From: Saprospiraceae bacterium
GTDB lineage: Bacteria; Bacteroidota; Bacteroidia; Chitinophagales; Saprospiraceae
Assembly (NCBI GenBank): GCA_020631105.1
Contig: JAHDHW010000002.1
Location: 96,308-160,307 of the forward strand
Direction of reading: 5' to 3'
Length of the DNA: 64,000 nucleotides
A program made the translations under genes and the position numbers. How positions within the stretch are numbered: the first letter of the stretch is position 1; the number at the start of each line of letters is the position of its first letter. Under the pieces are notes generated by a model. The model was not told the DNA's origin. It saw only the letters and a list, made by a program, of their open reading frames with translations, and did no database searches. Positions 10,301-20,321 of the stretch are shown here, one piece after another.

Positions 10301-13300
10301 ACCATACTCTGCCGGATTGAATAATAATGGTGGACTGAATCAACCAAATGAGCGCTGGGGAGGAATCATGAGGGCCCTTAATACCAATGACTTTCAGGCA
10401 GCAAATATTGAGTACATCGAGTTCTGGATGCTAGATCCTTTCTTGGATAATCCTAGTAACCCTGGAGATTTATACATTAACCTCGGTAATATCTCGGAGG
10501 ACATCTTGAGAGATTCCCGTAAGTTTTTTGAAAATGGATTGCCTACAACTTCCAGAGAAAATGTAAGAACGGATCAGACAGGTTGGAGTAGAATTCCAAG
10601 AGCTCCACAGATTACCAATGCCTTTGTGAATGATCCGGAGGAGCGTCGTCAACAGGATGTAGGTTTAGACGGATTAAACGATGAAGCAGAGGCAGATAAA
10701 TTTGGTTCTTACCTGAATGCTATCCAATCGTTGAACCCGGCAGCCGTGGCCGAAATAGAACAGGACCCCTCTAATGATAATTATATCTTCTTCCGGGATC
10801 AGAGTCGATTTGATGACGATACACCAGTACTAGAACGATACCTTCGCTTTAATATGCCGGAAGGGAATACCGGAGATCCAATGGATGGACGGCCAACATC
10901 TTCTACCAATTTACCAGATTCAGAGGATTTAAATAGGGATAATACCTTAAGTGAAACGGAAGCTTATTACCAATATAAAATTCCATTAAAAAATAACCCG
11001 GGTGCTGAAGGCCTTGATTATGAAAACAACCCTTTTATTACGGATGTACGTGATGTTGGAAATGGACGGGTATGGTACCGATTTAAATTGCCATTGGATC
11101 AATGGGATTCACGAGTAGGAAGTATCCAGGATTTCCGATCTATCCGATTTATTCGGATGTATATGCATGACTTCGAAGATCCGGTAACTTTACGTTTTGC
11201 TCGCTTTGAGTTAGTTCGTAACCAGTGGAGACGATACCTGAGAAATTTATCCATCTACAAAGATCCAAATACAGAAGTAGATACAGAAGATCCTGATGGA
11301 GAGACTTCAACAGTATTTGATGTGAATGCGGTAAATATTGAGGAAAACTCTGAAAAAATTCCTTTTGGATATATTCTACCTCCTGGTATCGATCGGGAGC
11401 AATCAACGAATACTACCTATGCGGATATCCTGCAAAATGAGCAGTCACTCTCCATCGAGCTTTGTGGTTTGCAGCCGGATGATGCCCGGGCAATCTATAA
11501 AAACATCCAGCTGGATATGAGGCTCTATGATCGGATTGAGATGTTCGTTCATGCGGAAGCTGCAAATACAGATGGTACCTTAGCTAATCTTGATGCGATC
11601 CCTGATGGTGATCTGTCAATGGTTATGCGACTCGGTAGTGATTTTGAGAATAACTATTATGAATATGAAATTCCTTTAGTAATGTCGAAAGACAATACCA
11701 TCGGATACCTGGATGATGGTTATGCAGAGGAAGTATGGAAACCGATTAATGAAATCGATATCCCAATTGAGCAGTTTAAGAACGCAAAAATTCTTAGAAA
11801 TAATTCTACCGATCCAAATGCTTTTAACTTCCCATTCGAAATTGAGGACGTTCAGCAGATTGATGGAGAAACCCGAATTGCTAAGTTAAGGGTAAAAGGA
11901 AATCCTAACCTCGGTAACATTAAAGGGGTGATGGTCGGAATCATAAACCGCAGTAAAGATGAACATTGTGCAGAGGTTTGGATCAATGAGCTACGTCTTA
12001 AAGGTCTGGATGAGCAGGGTGGTTTCGCAGCAATTGCAAAAGTCGATGCTCAGTTAGCTGATTTTGGTACAGCAACTCTGGCCGGTAGTTATAGTACGAT
12101 TGGCTGGGGTGGATTAGAGCAAAAATTGAATGATCGATCTCGGGAAGAAGTGCTACAGTTGGATGCAGCAGCAAGTGCAGAGTTAGGTAAGTTTTTTGGA
12201 GATAAATCAGGGATTAAAATTCCATTCTTTGCTCAGTTTTCACAAACGACTCGTACGCCTCAGTTTGACCCATATGATCTAGATATTCCGCTTGATGAAA
12301 AATTAGCGGCAGAATCTGACCCGGCAGTCAGGGATTCGTTAAAGGAACAAGCGATTGATTTTACGGAGATTAAGGGGTATAATTTCACCAATGTCCGGAA
12401 AGAAAGAACCAATCAAGGCGGAGGTAATCAACAGAGTACTCCGAAACCCTGGAATATAGAAAACTTTAGTCTTAACTATGCTTATACCAAGACCACTCAC
12501 ACTGATCCTATTATCTCAAAAGATGAAATTTCTCAGTATAATGGTGGAATAGATTATAAGTATAGCCGACAGGCGAAATACGTTACACCATTCAAGAAGC
12601 TGTTTAAGAACGATAAATACCTGAAGTTAATTTCTGAATTCAACTTCAATCCATTACCGAATTCCTTCACCTTTAATACGGTGATGAATCGACAACTACA
12701 AAAAACTTCTTATCGTTTTACAGACTTAGATCCGAAGTTTACTACTTTTTATAATAAGCAGTTTACCTGGGATCGTAATTACAACTTGCAATGGGATCTG
12801 GCCAAGTCTCTGAAGATTAATTTCAATGCATTGAATTATGCGGTAATCGACGAGTTAAAGACCACGCCGGAAACGACCGAAGAAGAATTAAAAGATAAAA
12901 TTTGGGACGGAATCAGGGACTTTGGACGAACCAAGAATTATAACCATTCTTTCAATGTCAACTATACTTTACCATTCAAGAATATTCCGCTGATGGATTG
13001 GGTTAGTGTAAAAGCCCAGTATCGTGGAGATTATACCTGGAGTGCTGCTGCACTGAATACAGAATACTTAGGAAACGTAATCCAAAACGGTCAGCGTCGA
13101 CAGGTAAATGCAGACTTAAACTTCGAGAATTTATATAATAAATCTAAGTTCCTGAAGAGCATCAATAGCAAAAAACGTAAACGACGTGGGTCCAGTGCGA
13201 AGCGAGGTAGTTCAAAAAATGAAACAGGTAAAGACGGACAAGAAGAGGATGCAAAAGGAAAGAAGAAGACCAAGAAGAAATCGGATGAACCCTCTAAAGC

Positions 13301-14762
13301 AGCCAGGGCGCTTATTCGTCCTTTGATGTTATTACGAAAAGCACGCTTGACCTATTCCGAAAACTTCTCGACCATCGTACCAGGGTATAGCCCTCAATCT
13401 GAATGGTTTGGACAAGCTCCGGGATTTGATTCTCCGGGCTGGGATTTCGTCGCCGGATTACAACCACGGATTGCGAACGATGATACTTCGAATGACTGGT
13501 TAAATCAAGGAGCTGCTAAAGGTTGGTTTGTGGATACAGTCTTACTGAATCAGCAGGTACTGCAAAATTACACGCAAACCTATGATGTAAGATTGTCTAT
13601 CGAACCCGTGGAAGATTTCCGACTGGACATAGAAGCCAATAAGAGTTTTACGGAGAATACCTCTTTGTACTTTAAAGATACATTAGTGGATGGTATCTCG
13701 AATTTGACACATGTTCTCCCTCGAGATATTGGATCTTATACGATCTCTTATTTTGCGATGAATACATTATTTGATAACGATATCATAGGCTTATTTGAAC
13801 GCTTCGAATCTAACCGTCCGATTATTTCGCAACGCTTAGCGCCAGGAGCCGCACCGCATGAGATTGATGGACCGGATGGATTTAAAGAAGGATATGGTAA
13901 AACTCAAATAGATGTTCTGATCCCGTCTTTCCTTGCTGCGTATACCAATAAGGATGCGAATAATATTGAGGTCAGTCAGGATTATACAGAGGTCCTGTTT
14001 AAAGAATTACCTCGACCAAATTGGAACCTGAGCTATGATGGATTATCGAAGATCGAAGCGATGAAAAACATCTTCTCTAAGTTTACGATTTCTCATGGAT
14101 ACAATTCGACCTTGACCGTAAACTCGTTTAATACGGATAGTGATTTCCGAAGTTTTTCTAATCGTACCTTTGATCTGAATCAAAATTATTTCTCTCGTTT
14201 TGAGATTCCGCAGATTGTAATTCAAGAACAATTTTCACCATTACTTGGGGTGCAAATGGAATTACAAAATGGAGTATCTATGAATGTTGATTTCCGAAAG
14301 TCCCGAAACCTGCAAATGAGTTTTATTACTTATCAACTTAGTGAAACCAAGACCTCTGAGTATACCTTTGGTCTAGGATATACACTTCGGGATGTCAATA
14401 TTGGATTCCTGACGGGTAATAAGAAACCAAAGAGTGGAAGTAATCGTGGCGGAGGAAGAGGAGATAAGAAAGATGAACCGGCAGCCGGACAAAGCCAGGA
14501 TCGTGGTCGAGATATGAACATTGAATTCAATTTCTCATTACGGGATGATATTACGATCAATCACTTATTGGATCAGGGAGTTGCGGAACCGACTCGTGGT
14601 TTGCGCCAGATTCAGTTTTCTCCTTCCATAGATTATGATGTGAACGATCGCCTGAATGTACGTTTCTTCTTTGATTTCAATAAAACGACACCGAAGACTT
14701 CCGCTTCTTTCCCGATTACAAATACGCGGGGAGGAATTACGGTGACTTTCCAATTAAATTAA
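7386..14762 (+). CDS. sprA: Type IX secretion system outer-membrane translocon protein SprA
   Basis: At 2458 residues this is the largest gene here and matches the size and style of SprA (Sov in Porphyromonas), the giant beta-barrel through which T9SS substrates cross the outer membrane. A signal peptide spans about residues 1-23. The rest is dominated by alternating polar/hydrophobic strands rich in Asn, Asp, Tyr and Phe. SprA-like segments include GLTFGVDFQ, KLNLATNYNTQATFDFDNQ and VYVDDFEGSTSSFDLR. The position after ruvA is the usual one for sprA. Two low-complexity insertions stand out: a Lys/Arg/Ser block at about residues 1925-1970 and a Gly/Arg/Lys block at about 2345-2377. A 13-bp stem terminator follows. 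Confidence 0.95.
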   Translation: MKIGHFLLCTMVILGVFISTAASFGNGHGLEDPYAPEYVMAQDTFPIQERYGDFINDASSNPFDLNDPGIIQQNVEYDPATGYYIITETIDGNYYRPPTYLTFEEYSQWQADQQQQQYFDELNNVAGGDVGDSGLRDPMGEIDVKKSLIDRLFGGSEVDIRPQGKIGLTFGVDFQKVENPSLTLRQQRQGGFDFDMDIQLNVTGKIGEKLNLATNYNTQATFDFDNQLKLQYDSEAFSDDDIVKKIEAGNVSFPLKSSLIQGSNSLFGIRTDLQFGHLGLSLVASQQKSRRQELQIQGGSQLQEFEVRADEYDENRHFFITHYNRNTFEEALVNMPQLNTLFRINRIEVWVTNDRNDPDNVRDIVALADLGESFEVTNTNPQFQIPPAARNPDITGTRGLPGRPITEGGSFNVPGANDLYSAILNNDRVRNLDDAVAILENVYDLRQSRDFEKVSARKLSSNEFTYHPELGFISLNVNLQPDQVLGVSMEYDYNGKTYRVGEFANDTYSPDSLGVLFVKMLKATTQRVDLATWDLMMKNVYSVGAFQVSQEDFKLDIFYEDPGKGEKRFLPDSELAGVPLLQVFNLDNLNVLGDPCPDGIFDFVPGITINPRNGRIMFPVLEPFSTAIADNIVSPALKEKYDYFVLYDSTVVRAREYQELNRFTIEGSYKSSVSSEISLGSFNLPPGSVTVRAGGQILIEGVDYEVDYNIGRIKILNDAYLNSGLPINVSFEDNTLFGFQTKTMLGVRADYEVNENFNIGATYLHLFERPFTQKVNIGDDPINNRIYGLDVNFSSKAPWLTRAVDAIPLINTKEESNISFSAEAAILKPGHARAINQGRDEDGDRDRGGVVYVDDFEGSTSSFDLRTPANNWVLASVPQNDDQNNNPLFPESALIDTTLSGVNRALLNWYRIDQSIRGGNTGDPYTAAIPQTEVFPNVTITPGLSNIIQTLDLTYYPDQRGPYNFDLPNGGTPYSAGLNNNGGLNQPNERWGGIMRALNTNDFQAANIEYIEFWMLDPFLDNPSNPGDLYINLGNISEDILRDSRKFFENGLPTTSRENVRTDQTGWSRIPRAPQITNAFVNDPEERRQQDVGLDGLNDEAEADKFGSYLNAIQSLNPAAVAEIEQDPSNDNYIFFRDQSRFDDDTPVLERYLRFNMPEGNTGDPMDGRPTSSTNLPDSEDLNRDNTLSETEAYYQYKIPLKNNPGAEGLDYENNPFITDVRDVGNGRVWYRFKLPLDQWDSRVGSIQDFRSIRFIRMYMHDFEDPVTLRFARFELVRNQWRRYLRNLSIYKDPNTEVDTEDPDGETSTVFDVNAVNIEENSEKIPFGYILPPGIDREQSTNTTYADILQNEQSLSIELCGLQPDDARAIYKNIQLDMRLYDRIEMFVHAEAANTDGTLANLDAIPDGDLSMVMRLGSDFENNYYEYEIPLVMSKDNTIGYLDDGYAEEVWKPINEIDIPIEQFKNAKILRNNSTDPNAFNFPFEIEDVQQIDGETRIAKLRVKGNPNLGNIKGVMVGIINRSKDEHCAEVWINELRLKGLDEQGGFAAIAKVDAQLADFGTATLAGSYSTIGWGGLEQKLNDRSREEVLQLDAAASAELGKFFGDKSGIKIPFFAQFSQTTRTPQFDPYDLDIPLDEKLAAESDPAVRDSLKEQAIDFTEIKGYNFTNVRKERTNQGGGNQQSTPKPWNIENFSLNYAYTKTTHTDPIISKDEISQYNGGIDYKYSRQAKYVTPFKKLFKNDKYLKLISEFNFNPLPNSFTFNTVMNRQLQKTSYRFTDLDPKFTTFYNKQFTWDRNYNLQWDLAKSLKINFNALNYAVIDELKTTPETTEEELKDKIWDGIRDFGRTKNYNHSFNVNYTLPFKNIPLMDWVSVKAQYRGDYTWSAAALNTEYLGNVIQNGQRRQVNADLNFENLYNKSKFLKSINSKKRKRRGSSAKRGSSKNETGKDGQEEDAKGKKKTKKKSDEPSKAARALIRPLMLLRKARLTYSENFSTIVPGYSPQSEWFGQAPGFDSPGWDFVAGLQPRIANDDTSNDWLNQGAAKGWFVDTVLLNQQVLQNYTQTYDVRLSIEPVEDFRLDIEANKSFTENTSLYFKDTLVDGISNLTHVLPRDIGSYTISYFAMNTLFDNDIIGLFERFESNRPIISQRLAPGAAPHEIDGPDGFKEGYGKTQIDVLIPSFLAAYTNKDANNIEVSQDYTEVLFKELPRPNWNLSYDGLSKIEAMKNIFSKFTISHGYNSTLTVNSFNTDSDFRSFSNRTFDLNQNYFSRFEIPQIVIQEQFSPLLGVQMELQNGVSMNVDFRKSRNLQMSFITYQLSETKTSEYTFGLGYTLRDVNIGFLTGNKKPKSGSNRGGGRGDKKDEPAAGQSQDRGRDMNIEFNFSLRDDITINHLLDQGVAEPTRGLRQIQFSPSIDYDVNDRLNVRFFFDFNKTTPKTSASFPITNTRGGITVTFQLN

Positions 14763-14770
14763 GTTTAGAG

Positions 14771-14812
14771 ATCGCTAAGGAATCAGGTTGTATAAGCCAA
14801 TTCCTTAGCGAT
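14771..14812 (+). terminator. Terminator-like hairpin after sprA
   Basis: A perfect 13-bp inverted repeat (ATCGCTAAGGAAT at 14771-14783 with its complement at 14800-14812) starts nine bases after the sprA stop codon and is followed by TTATATTT. The U tract is weak, so it may act as an mRNA 3' end stabiliser as much as a terminator. Confidence 0.6.
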
Positions 14813-14814
14813 TT

Positions 14815-15675
14815 ATATTTACTGCACCGCGCAGTAAAATCACTTCAAGTTTGCTGAACTTCTATTTTAAATAACTTCAATAAGAAAGTACAAATCTATT
14901 TTGGACTCATAGATCAAAAACTACTCTTAGTCGAAAGATTTACGGGGTAAGTAGCACATTTCTTATTTTTTCACCTTTGTTATTTTTTATCATTCGCTGA
15001 GTACCGATCAATGATCGTAGGCGCTGAAAACTTTGATCGCCGAATATATTTCAGATCAAATTAATAGTTCTTTGAAATACGAATTAGCTAAGTGACGGAA
15101 CTAAATTATTTTGATATTATTCGGCTTTCTAAAATTTGCTAAGCGATTAACTATAAGGGAATAAGCGTGTAAAATTTAGAAAGCCCTAAAAGAAGAATAT
15201 TAAAATAATTCCGTCGAACTACTTAAGTACAGGCCAAAAAATATAGATAAATTTTGGCTCACCAATTCTGCCTATGACTGGTTTAGTGAACCCATAAACA
15301 GATTGCAAAGTCAGGCAAGGATTATCGAGCTAGTTTAATGGTCACTTTTGCCCTGTACTCAGATGAATCCCTTGAAAAGCAATAAACTTATAGACGAATA
15401 CGTCAAAGTTTAGGACATATCATAAAATACCCTTTTTGAAAATGAATGCTTGTAACTAGCTGATTTTCAATGGAAAGGTTAAATGTCTGTTAAACCAAAA
15501 AAAAGCGAAGTTTGAATTAATATTTTTGTAGAGGGCCAAATGTTAACATATTCCTCCGTAAAACGTTAACAGATAAAAAAAATCCTTAATTTTAGGAAAT
15601 CCGAGCTCCGTTAAAAATTGATTTTAAGTATGGAATCAATTTAAATCTCAAAATCAAAAGCGCTAATCTCAAAAC
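14815..15675. other. Long intergenic region with nested inverted repeats
   Basis: About 860 bases without a credible ORF separate sprA from the histidine kinase gene. The central part (about 15085-15360) holds one large and one shorter imperfect inverted repeat, described separately. The rest is AT-rich without recognisable features. The kinase promoter must lie in the right-hand part, but no clean TAnnTTTG plus TTG pair was found. Confidence 0.4.
15085..15225. repeat. Large imperfect inverted repeat
   Basis: The left arm (about 15093-15137; GACGGAACTAAATTATTTTG, then CGGCTTTCTAAAATTT) is complementary to the right arm (about 15170-15216; AAAATTTAGAAAGCCC, then TTAAAATAATTCCGTC). The match is interrupted by small gaps, and the loop is about 35 bases. 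A shorter pair, 15226-15239 with 15346-15359 (13 of 14 matching), begins immediately to the right. It could be a decayed MITE-like element or a structured RNA; no terminal target duplication was identified. Confidence 0.5.
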
Positions 15676-17202
15676 ATGAATAAGCGAGCAATATGGGTGA
15701 TCATTGGGCTGATGAGTGCTGCACTTATTGGAATCATTATACTACAAGTATATTGGATCAATTGGTCATATCAGCTCGGAGAACAACAGTTTTCAAAAGA
15801 TGTGTTTGCTGCTTTGAATCGAGTATCGAATAAATTACAGCAGGCTGAGAATATTAAAGATGAATATACCATCTATAATACGACCGTTAATCAAAGTGGA
15901 TTGATCGCAGAAAATTACTCTAAGAATGGAGTGGTTGATCCTTCCTCTCCGGATTATGTAATTAATATTGATAGCCTTGAGAAATACCAGGAAGCGGTAG
16001 AAGATCTTTTTCGAAAACAACAAAACCTCTATCCGAACGATCCCAAAAAACAATTGGAGGTCTGGCAAAGACAAGAGGATTTGTTAGAACGCCACAAATA
16101 TAGCCGGCAGGTAAATCCTCAGCCAATTGCTGAGCGGATTGATCTCCAAACTTTAGATAAAACGATTCGTAAACAATTAAAGAATCGGAATATTACTTTG
16201 GAATATAATTATGGAGTCTATTCTTCAAAGGAAAGATCGTTTGTAATTACCGATGGTCACTTTGTTGTTTATGATTCTAACCCACAGGCTTTTGCTGGTG
16301 GTTCAATGAATTTATATAACTCTATTTATCGAGTTGATTTGTTCCCGGAAGACCTCAAATCACCCGGACAGTTAATTATGTATTTTCCGGGGAAAGTCGG
16401 ATTGTTCTGGGGCTCCTTGTGGAAAACACTTTTAAGTTCGATCCTCTTTACCGGGTTGATTTTATTCTGTTTCGCTTACACGATACAGGTGATCTTCTTC
16501 CAGAAGAAAGTAGGGGAGATGAAAACGGACTTCATCAATAATATGACGCATGAGTTTAAGACGCCTATTGCGACTATTTCTCTAGCAGCTGATTCGATTA
16601 CCAGTCCGATGATCCTGGGGAATTCCGAAAAAGTAAAACGTTTCGCGAATATTATCAAGCAGGAGAATAAACGAATGAATAAACAAGTCGAGAAAGTCCT
16701 GCAAATGGCAGTTATCGACAAACAGGAGTTTAGCCTGAAACTTACAGATATCAATCTGCATGATGTAATTAATAATGCAGTCAGTAATATAAGCCTGCAG
16801 GTAGAAAAGAAATCGGGCTCTGTTCAGGCGGTACTTAAAGCAACCAAACCAATGATTCAGGGAGATCTGACTCATATCACTAACATCATCCATAACCTTA
16901 TGGATAACGCTAATAAGTACTCTCCGGACGAACCAGAGATCACTGTACACACCAGAGACGTGTCAAATGGCGTTGAAGTAGTAGTAGAAGATAAAGGAAT
17001 GGGGATGACGAAGGAGGCAAAGAAGCATATTTTCGATAAATTTTACCGTGTACATACCGGTAACCGACATGATGTCAAAGGTTTTGGACTGGGATTAAGC
17101 TACGTAAAAGCAATGATTTCGGCTCATAATGGACAAATTGACGTCAAAAGTGAACTGGGAGAAGGCAGTAAATTTATCATTACTTTGCCTAGGAAACAGT
17201 AA
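15676..17202 (+). CDS. Membrane sensor histidine kinase
   Basis: The 508-residue sensor kinase has an N-terminal membrane helix (about residues 5-27), a sensor region of about 210 residues outside the inner membrane, and a second helix near residues 248-273. The HisKA domain contains the phospho-acceptor histidine in NNMTHEFKTPIAT. The HATPase domain shows the N box (HNLMDNANKYSP), the G1 box (VEDKGMGM) and the G2 box (GFGLGLSYVKAM). The cognate response regulator gene follows after 113 bases. The arrangement resembles RprX/RprY-type systems of Bacteroidota, but the stimulus cannot be read from the sequence. Confidence 0.93.
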   Translation: MNKRAIWVIIGLMSAALIGIIILQVYWINWSYQLGEQQFSKDVFAALNRVSNKLQQAENIKDEYTIYNTTVNQSGLIAENYSKNGVVDPSSPDYVINIDSLEKYQEAVEDLFRKQQNLYPNDPKKQLEVWQRQEDLLERHKYSRQVNPQPIAERIDLQTLDKTIRKQLKNRNITLEYNYGVYSSKERSFVITDGHFVVYDSNPQAFAGGSMNLYNSIYRVDLFPEDLKSPGQLIMYFPGKVGLFWGSLWKTLLSSILFTGLILFCFAYTIQVIFFQKKVGEMKTDFINNMTHEFKTPIATISLAADSITSPMILGNSEKVKRFANIIKQENKRMNKQVEKVLQMAVIDKQEFSLKLTDINLHDVINNAVSNISLQVEKKSGSVQAVLKATKPMIQGDLTHITNIIHNLMDNANKYSPDEPEITVHTRDVSNGVEVVVEDKGMGMTKEAKKHIFDKFYRVHTGNRHDVKGFGLGLSYVKAMISAHNGQIDVKSELGEGSKFIITLPRKQ

Positions 17203-17315
17203 CTTGTATATGACTTATTAAGCGAGTATTACACTCGTGTAACCATAAATTAATTAACGCGAGTTTTTCTCGCCCCCAAAGAGAACATTCATTTTACAGC
17301 AAAACGTATACTAAT

Positions 17316-18041
17316 ATGACATCTAATAACCGAATCCTACTAGTCGAAGATGATCAAAATTTTGGCGATGTGCTACGCTCATACCTCGAAATGCATGAGT
17401 TTGATGTGACACTCGCTACGGATGGAGAAGCTGGTCTCGAAAGCTTCCGAAAGGGAGAATTCGACCTATGTATCTTTGATGTTATGATGCCAAAAAAGGA
17501 TGGATTCACCTTAGCGAAAGAAGTGCGGGAACGTAACGGAGAGATGCCGATTATTTTCCTTACGGCTAAGACTATGAAAGAAGATGTACTCCAAGGCTTC
17601 AAAATTGGTGCGGATGATTATATCACCAAACCGTTTAACTCTGAAGAGTTACTCTATCGTATCCAGGCAATACTCAAGCGTAGTCAGGCGAAAGCTGACC
17701 CTCGTGAAGAAATTAAAGAATTCAACATCGGGAAGTATCACTTCAACTTTCCTTTGCGTATCTTAACTTATACAGACGAAAATGGAGAACAGGATAAAGA
17801 CAAGCTTTCTCCTAAAGAAGCACAGCTCCTGCGAATGTTCTGTATGTATATGAATGATATCTTACCTCGATCCGAAGCTTTGACTAAGATTTGGGGCGAA
17901 GACAATTACTTCACTGCTCGTAGCATGGATGTGTTCGTTACCAAGTTACGTAAGTACCTCAAGAGGGATTCCAATATTGAAATCGTGAATATTCATGGTA
18001 ATGGATTTCAATTATTAGTACGAAGCGGAGAGGAGGTATAG
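17316..18041 (+). CDS. OmpR/PhoB-family response regulator
   Basis: The 241-residue protein carries a receiver domain (about 1-120) with the acidic pocket VEDDQ, the phospho-acceptor aspartate in FDVMMPKKDG, the switch threonine in FLTAK and the lysine in ITKPF. A winged-helix DNA-binding domain follows (about 135-238), including LSPKEAQLLRMF and SMDVFVTKLRKYLK. It is the likely partner of the histidine kinase encoded upstream. The gene ends at a strong terminator, so the pair forms a closed unit. Target genes are unknown. Confidence 0.95.
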   Translation: MTSNNRILLVEDDQNFGDVLRSYLEMHEFDVTLATDGEAGLESFRKGEFDLCIFDVMMPKKDGFTLAKEVRERNGEMPIIFLTAKTMKEDVLQGFKIGADDYITKPFNSEELLYRIQAILKRSQAKADPREEIKEFNIGKYHFNFPLRILTYTDENGEQDKDKLSPKEAQLLRMFCMYMNDILPRSEALTKIWGEDNYFTARSMDVFVTKLRKYLKRDSNIEIVNIHGNGFQLLVRSGEEV

Positions 18042-18086
18042 ACAATTTTGAGCAAAGAGATTTCAGTACTGAAATCGTATAAATAT

Positions 18087-18121
18087 AAAAGCCCGAGTTT
18101 CATCAGAGACTCGGGCTTTTT
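18087..18121 (+). terminator. Intrinsic terminator after the response regulator
   Basis: GCCCGAGT (18091-18098) pairs with ACTCGGGC (18109-18116) and is flanked by an A run and a T run. It sits between convergent genes (response regulator and ftsH) and could work in both directions. Confidence 0.9.
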
Positions 18122-18147
18122 ATATTCCGTAATGCTTTTCTAAAGCA

Positions 18148-20166
18148 CTATTCTTCGTTGCTTCCGGTACTAGTATCTTCTTTTACGTCTAACTCTTCGT
18201 CAGAAGAAGACATTCCCTGGTCTTTTGCTTCTTTCTCTGCAGCAGCTTTCTCTTCTCGAGCTTTTACATCACTAGGTCTTGGACCTATCAAACGCTCTAC
18301 GTCAGATTTTAATAGTACCTCATTTTCTAATAAGGCATTTGCCAGGATCTCCAGTTCGTTACGCTTTTCTTTTAGCAATTTTTGCGCACGCGCATACTGC
18401 GATTCTACCAGGTTACGAACCTCGTCATCAATCAGCGTTGCGGTATCATCAGAATAAGGCTTATTGAATTGATCTTGTTGCATTCCATAAAAGGATACAT
18501 TTCCAACCTTTTCATTCATTCCAAATACTGCAATCATACTATAAGCCATTTTGGTGGCTTGGTCCAGATCCGACTGTGCTCCGGTTGATATTTTGTCAAA
18601 TACAATCCGCTCCGCAGCCCGTCCACCAAAAGTCATACACATACGATCCAGTAATGCTTCAGTTCTGGTGATATACTCTTCCTTTGGAAGATATTGCGCA
18701 TAACCCAGCGTACCGATTCCTCTTGGTACAATAGTAACCTTTACTAGTGGAGATGCATTTTCAAGAAACCAACCACAAATTGCATGTCCTGCTTCGTGGA
18801 ATGCAATAATTTTTTTCTCTTGAGGAGCAATGATTTTATTCTTTTTCTCAAGTCCACCAATGACTCTATCCAAGGCATGATTGAAATCATCCATGGTGAT
18901 TTCTTTTTTATTTCGCCGAGCTGCGACTAAGGCAGCCTCGTTACAAACATTCGCAATTTCTGCTCCCGCAAATCCTGGTGTCATTTCCGCCAGTTCATAA
19001 GGGTTGATTTCACTACTTGTTTTAATATTCTTCAAGTGAACTTTGAAGATCGCTTCACGCCCTTTAAGGTCAGGACGATCAATTCCGATCTGCCGATCAA
19101 AACGCCCCGGTCTCAATAATGCAGAGTCTAATACATCAGGTCGGTTGGTAGCAGCCATTAGGATAACCCCTTTGTCTGTACTGAAACCATCCATCTCTAC
19201 TAGGAGCTGATTCAAAGTGTTTTCTCGTTCGTCATTACCGCCCTGAAAGTTTCCACGACCACGTGCGCGACCGATGGCATCAATCTCATCGATGAATACT
19301 ATACAAGGCGCTTTTTCACGCGCTTGCTTGAAGAGGTCACGGACACGTGATGCACCTACCCCTACAAACATCTCTACGAAATCAGAACCAGAGATAGAGA
19401 AGAAAGGTACTCCTGCCTCACCAGCTACTGCTTTTGCAAGTAGGGTTTTACCTGTACCTGGAGGGCCAACTAATAGGACACCCTTAGGGATTTTACCTCC
19501 AAGAGAAGTATACTTCTTTGGATGTTTAAGGAAGTCAACGACTTCCATTACCTCTTCTTTCGCTTCGTCTAGTCCAGCGACATCCTTGAAGGTAACGTTG
19601 ACCTTAGCATTATTATCAAATAGCGTTGCCTTTGATTTACCGATGTTGAATATCTGTGCACCCGGGCCTCCAGCACCACCGCTCACTCTTCGCATGATAA
19701 ATACCCAGATAGCAACTATAATCGCTATCGGAAGTACCCAGCTTAGAATTGGCGCAAGCCAGTTTTGACGAGTAATAGCGACTGGGTAAATCCATTCGCC
19801 CCGTGGTAAGCCCTGGTCTTCCTGAATCTCTTCGATACGTTTTTGAAAGCCTTCCGTATCGATTGGCTCAAAAGCAAAATTAGGTCTTGGACCGAATTTG
19901 CTGGTAGCAGGTTTTAAGTCCGTGTATTTATCTAAAGCGCTTTCTTTTAGATATACCTGAGCCTCTGCTTTATTAATCAACTCTAGTTTACGGATATCTC
20001 CTTCACGAACCATTCGCTCGAAGTCTACCCAGCTCAAAGGCTCTTGAGTTGTTCCGGTTAAGCCATATACGTTGAGGGCCAATAAAAACACAGCCAACAA
20101 ACCGTATATCCAATAAGAATTAAACTTATTGGTATTATTCGGCTTTTTATCATTATTGTTTTCCAT
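18148..20166 (-). CDS. ftsH: ATP-dependent zinc metalloprotease FtsH
   Basis: FtsH is a membrane-bound AAA+ protease that degrades damaged membrane proteins and some regulators. I start at the ATG at 20166 (672 residues); a TTG three codons earlier would give 675. Two membrane helices (about residues 18-36 and 140-160) frame a periplasmic domain. The AAA domain has Walker A GPPGTGKT and Walker [16 protein letters not shown]. The protease zinc site is HEAGH, followed by the usual C-terminal segments. A charged Glu/Lys-rich tail ends the protein. It shares its strand with rsfS upstream, 150 bases away. Confidence 0.97.
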   Translation of the reverse strand: MENNNDKKPNNTNKFNSYWIYGLLAVFLLALNVYGLTGTTQEPLSWVDFERMVREGDIRKLELINKAEAQVYLKESALDKYTDLKPATSKFGPRPNFAFEPIDTEGFQKRIEEIQEDQGLPRGEWIYPVAITRQNWLAPILSWVLPIAIIVAIWVFIMRRVSGGAGGPGAQIFNIGKSKATLFDNNAKVNVTFKDVAGLDEAKEEVMEVVDFLKHPKKYTSLGGKIPKGVLLVGPPGTGKTLLAKAVAGEAGVPFFSISGSDFVEMFVGVGASRVRDLFKQAREKAPCIVFIDEIDAIGRARGRGNFQGGNDERENTLNQLLVEMDGFSTDKGVILMAATNRPDVLDSALLRPGRFDRQIGIDRPDLKGREAIFKVHLKNIKTSSEINPYELAEMTPGFAGAEIANVCNEAALVAARRNKKEITMDDFNHALDRVIGGLEKKNKIIAPQEKKIIAFHEAGHAICGWFLENASPLVKVTIVPRGIGTLGYAQYLPKEEYITRTEALLDRMCMTFGGRAAERIVFDKISTGAQSDLDQATKMAYSMIAVFGMNEKVGNVSFYGMQQDQFNKPYSDDTATLIDDEVRNLVESQYARAQKLLKEKRNELEILANALLENEVLLKSDVERLIGPRPSDVKAREEKAAAEKEAKDQGMSSSDEELDVKEDTSTGSNEE

Positions 20167-20263
20167 TGAATGCAAATTGAAAATTTAAAAAATCCCCTTA
20201 GGGATTATAGAATCAAAACATGATGATTCTAGGATATATTTTATTTATTACATCTTCGTAACG

Positions 20264-20286
20264 CACAAACGCCGTAAACGTTTGTG
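20264..20286. repeat. Short hairpin between ftsH and rsfS
   Basis: CACAAACG (20264-20271) and CGTTTGTG (20279-20286) form an 8-bp stem with a 7-base loop, without a U tract in either direction. It is in the leader of ftsH or the tail of rsfS; its role is unknown. Confidence 0.4.
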
Positions 20287-20321
20287 ATTTGATAAAGATT
20301 TGTTGAATTATGAAATGAAAA

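Noticed and set aside
19274-19768. 164-codon plus-strand ORF inside ftsH
   Set aside because: It is the antisense shadow of the conserved AAA domain of FtsH; low-complexity Ser/Pro/Thr composition is typical of such shadows.
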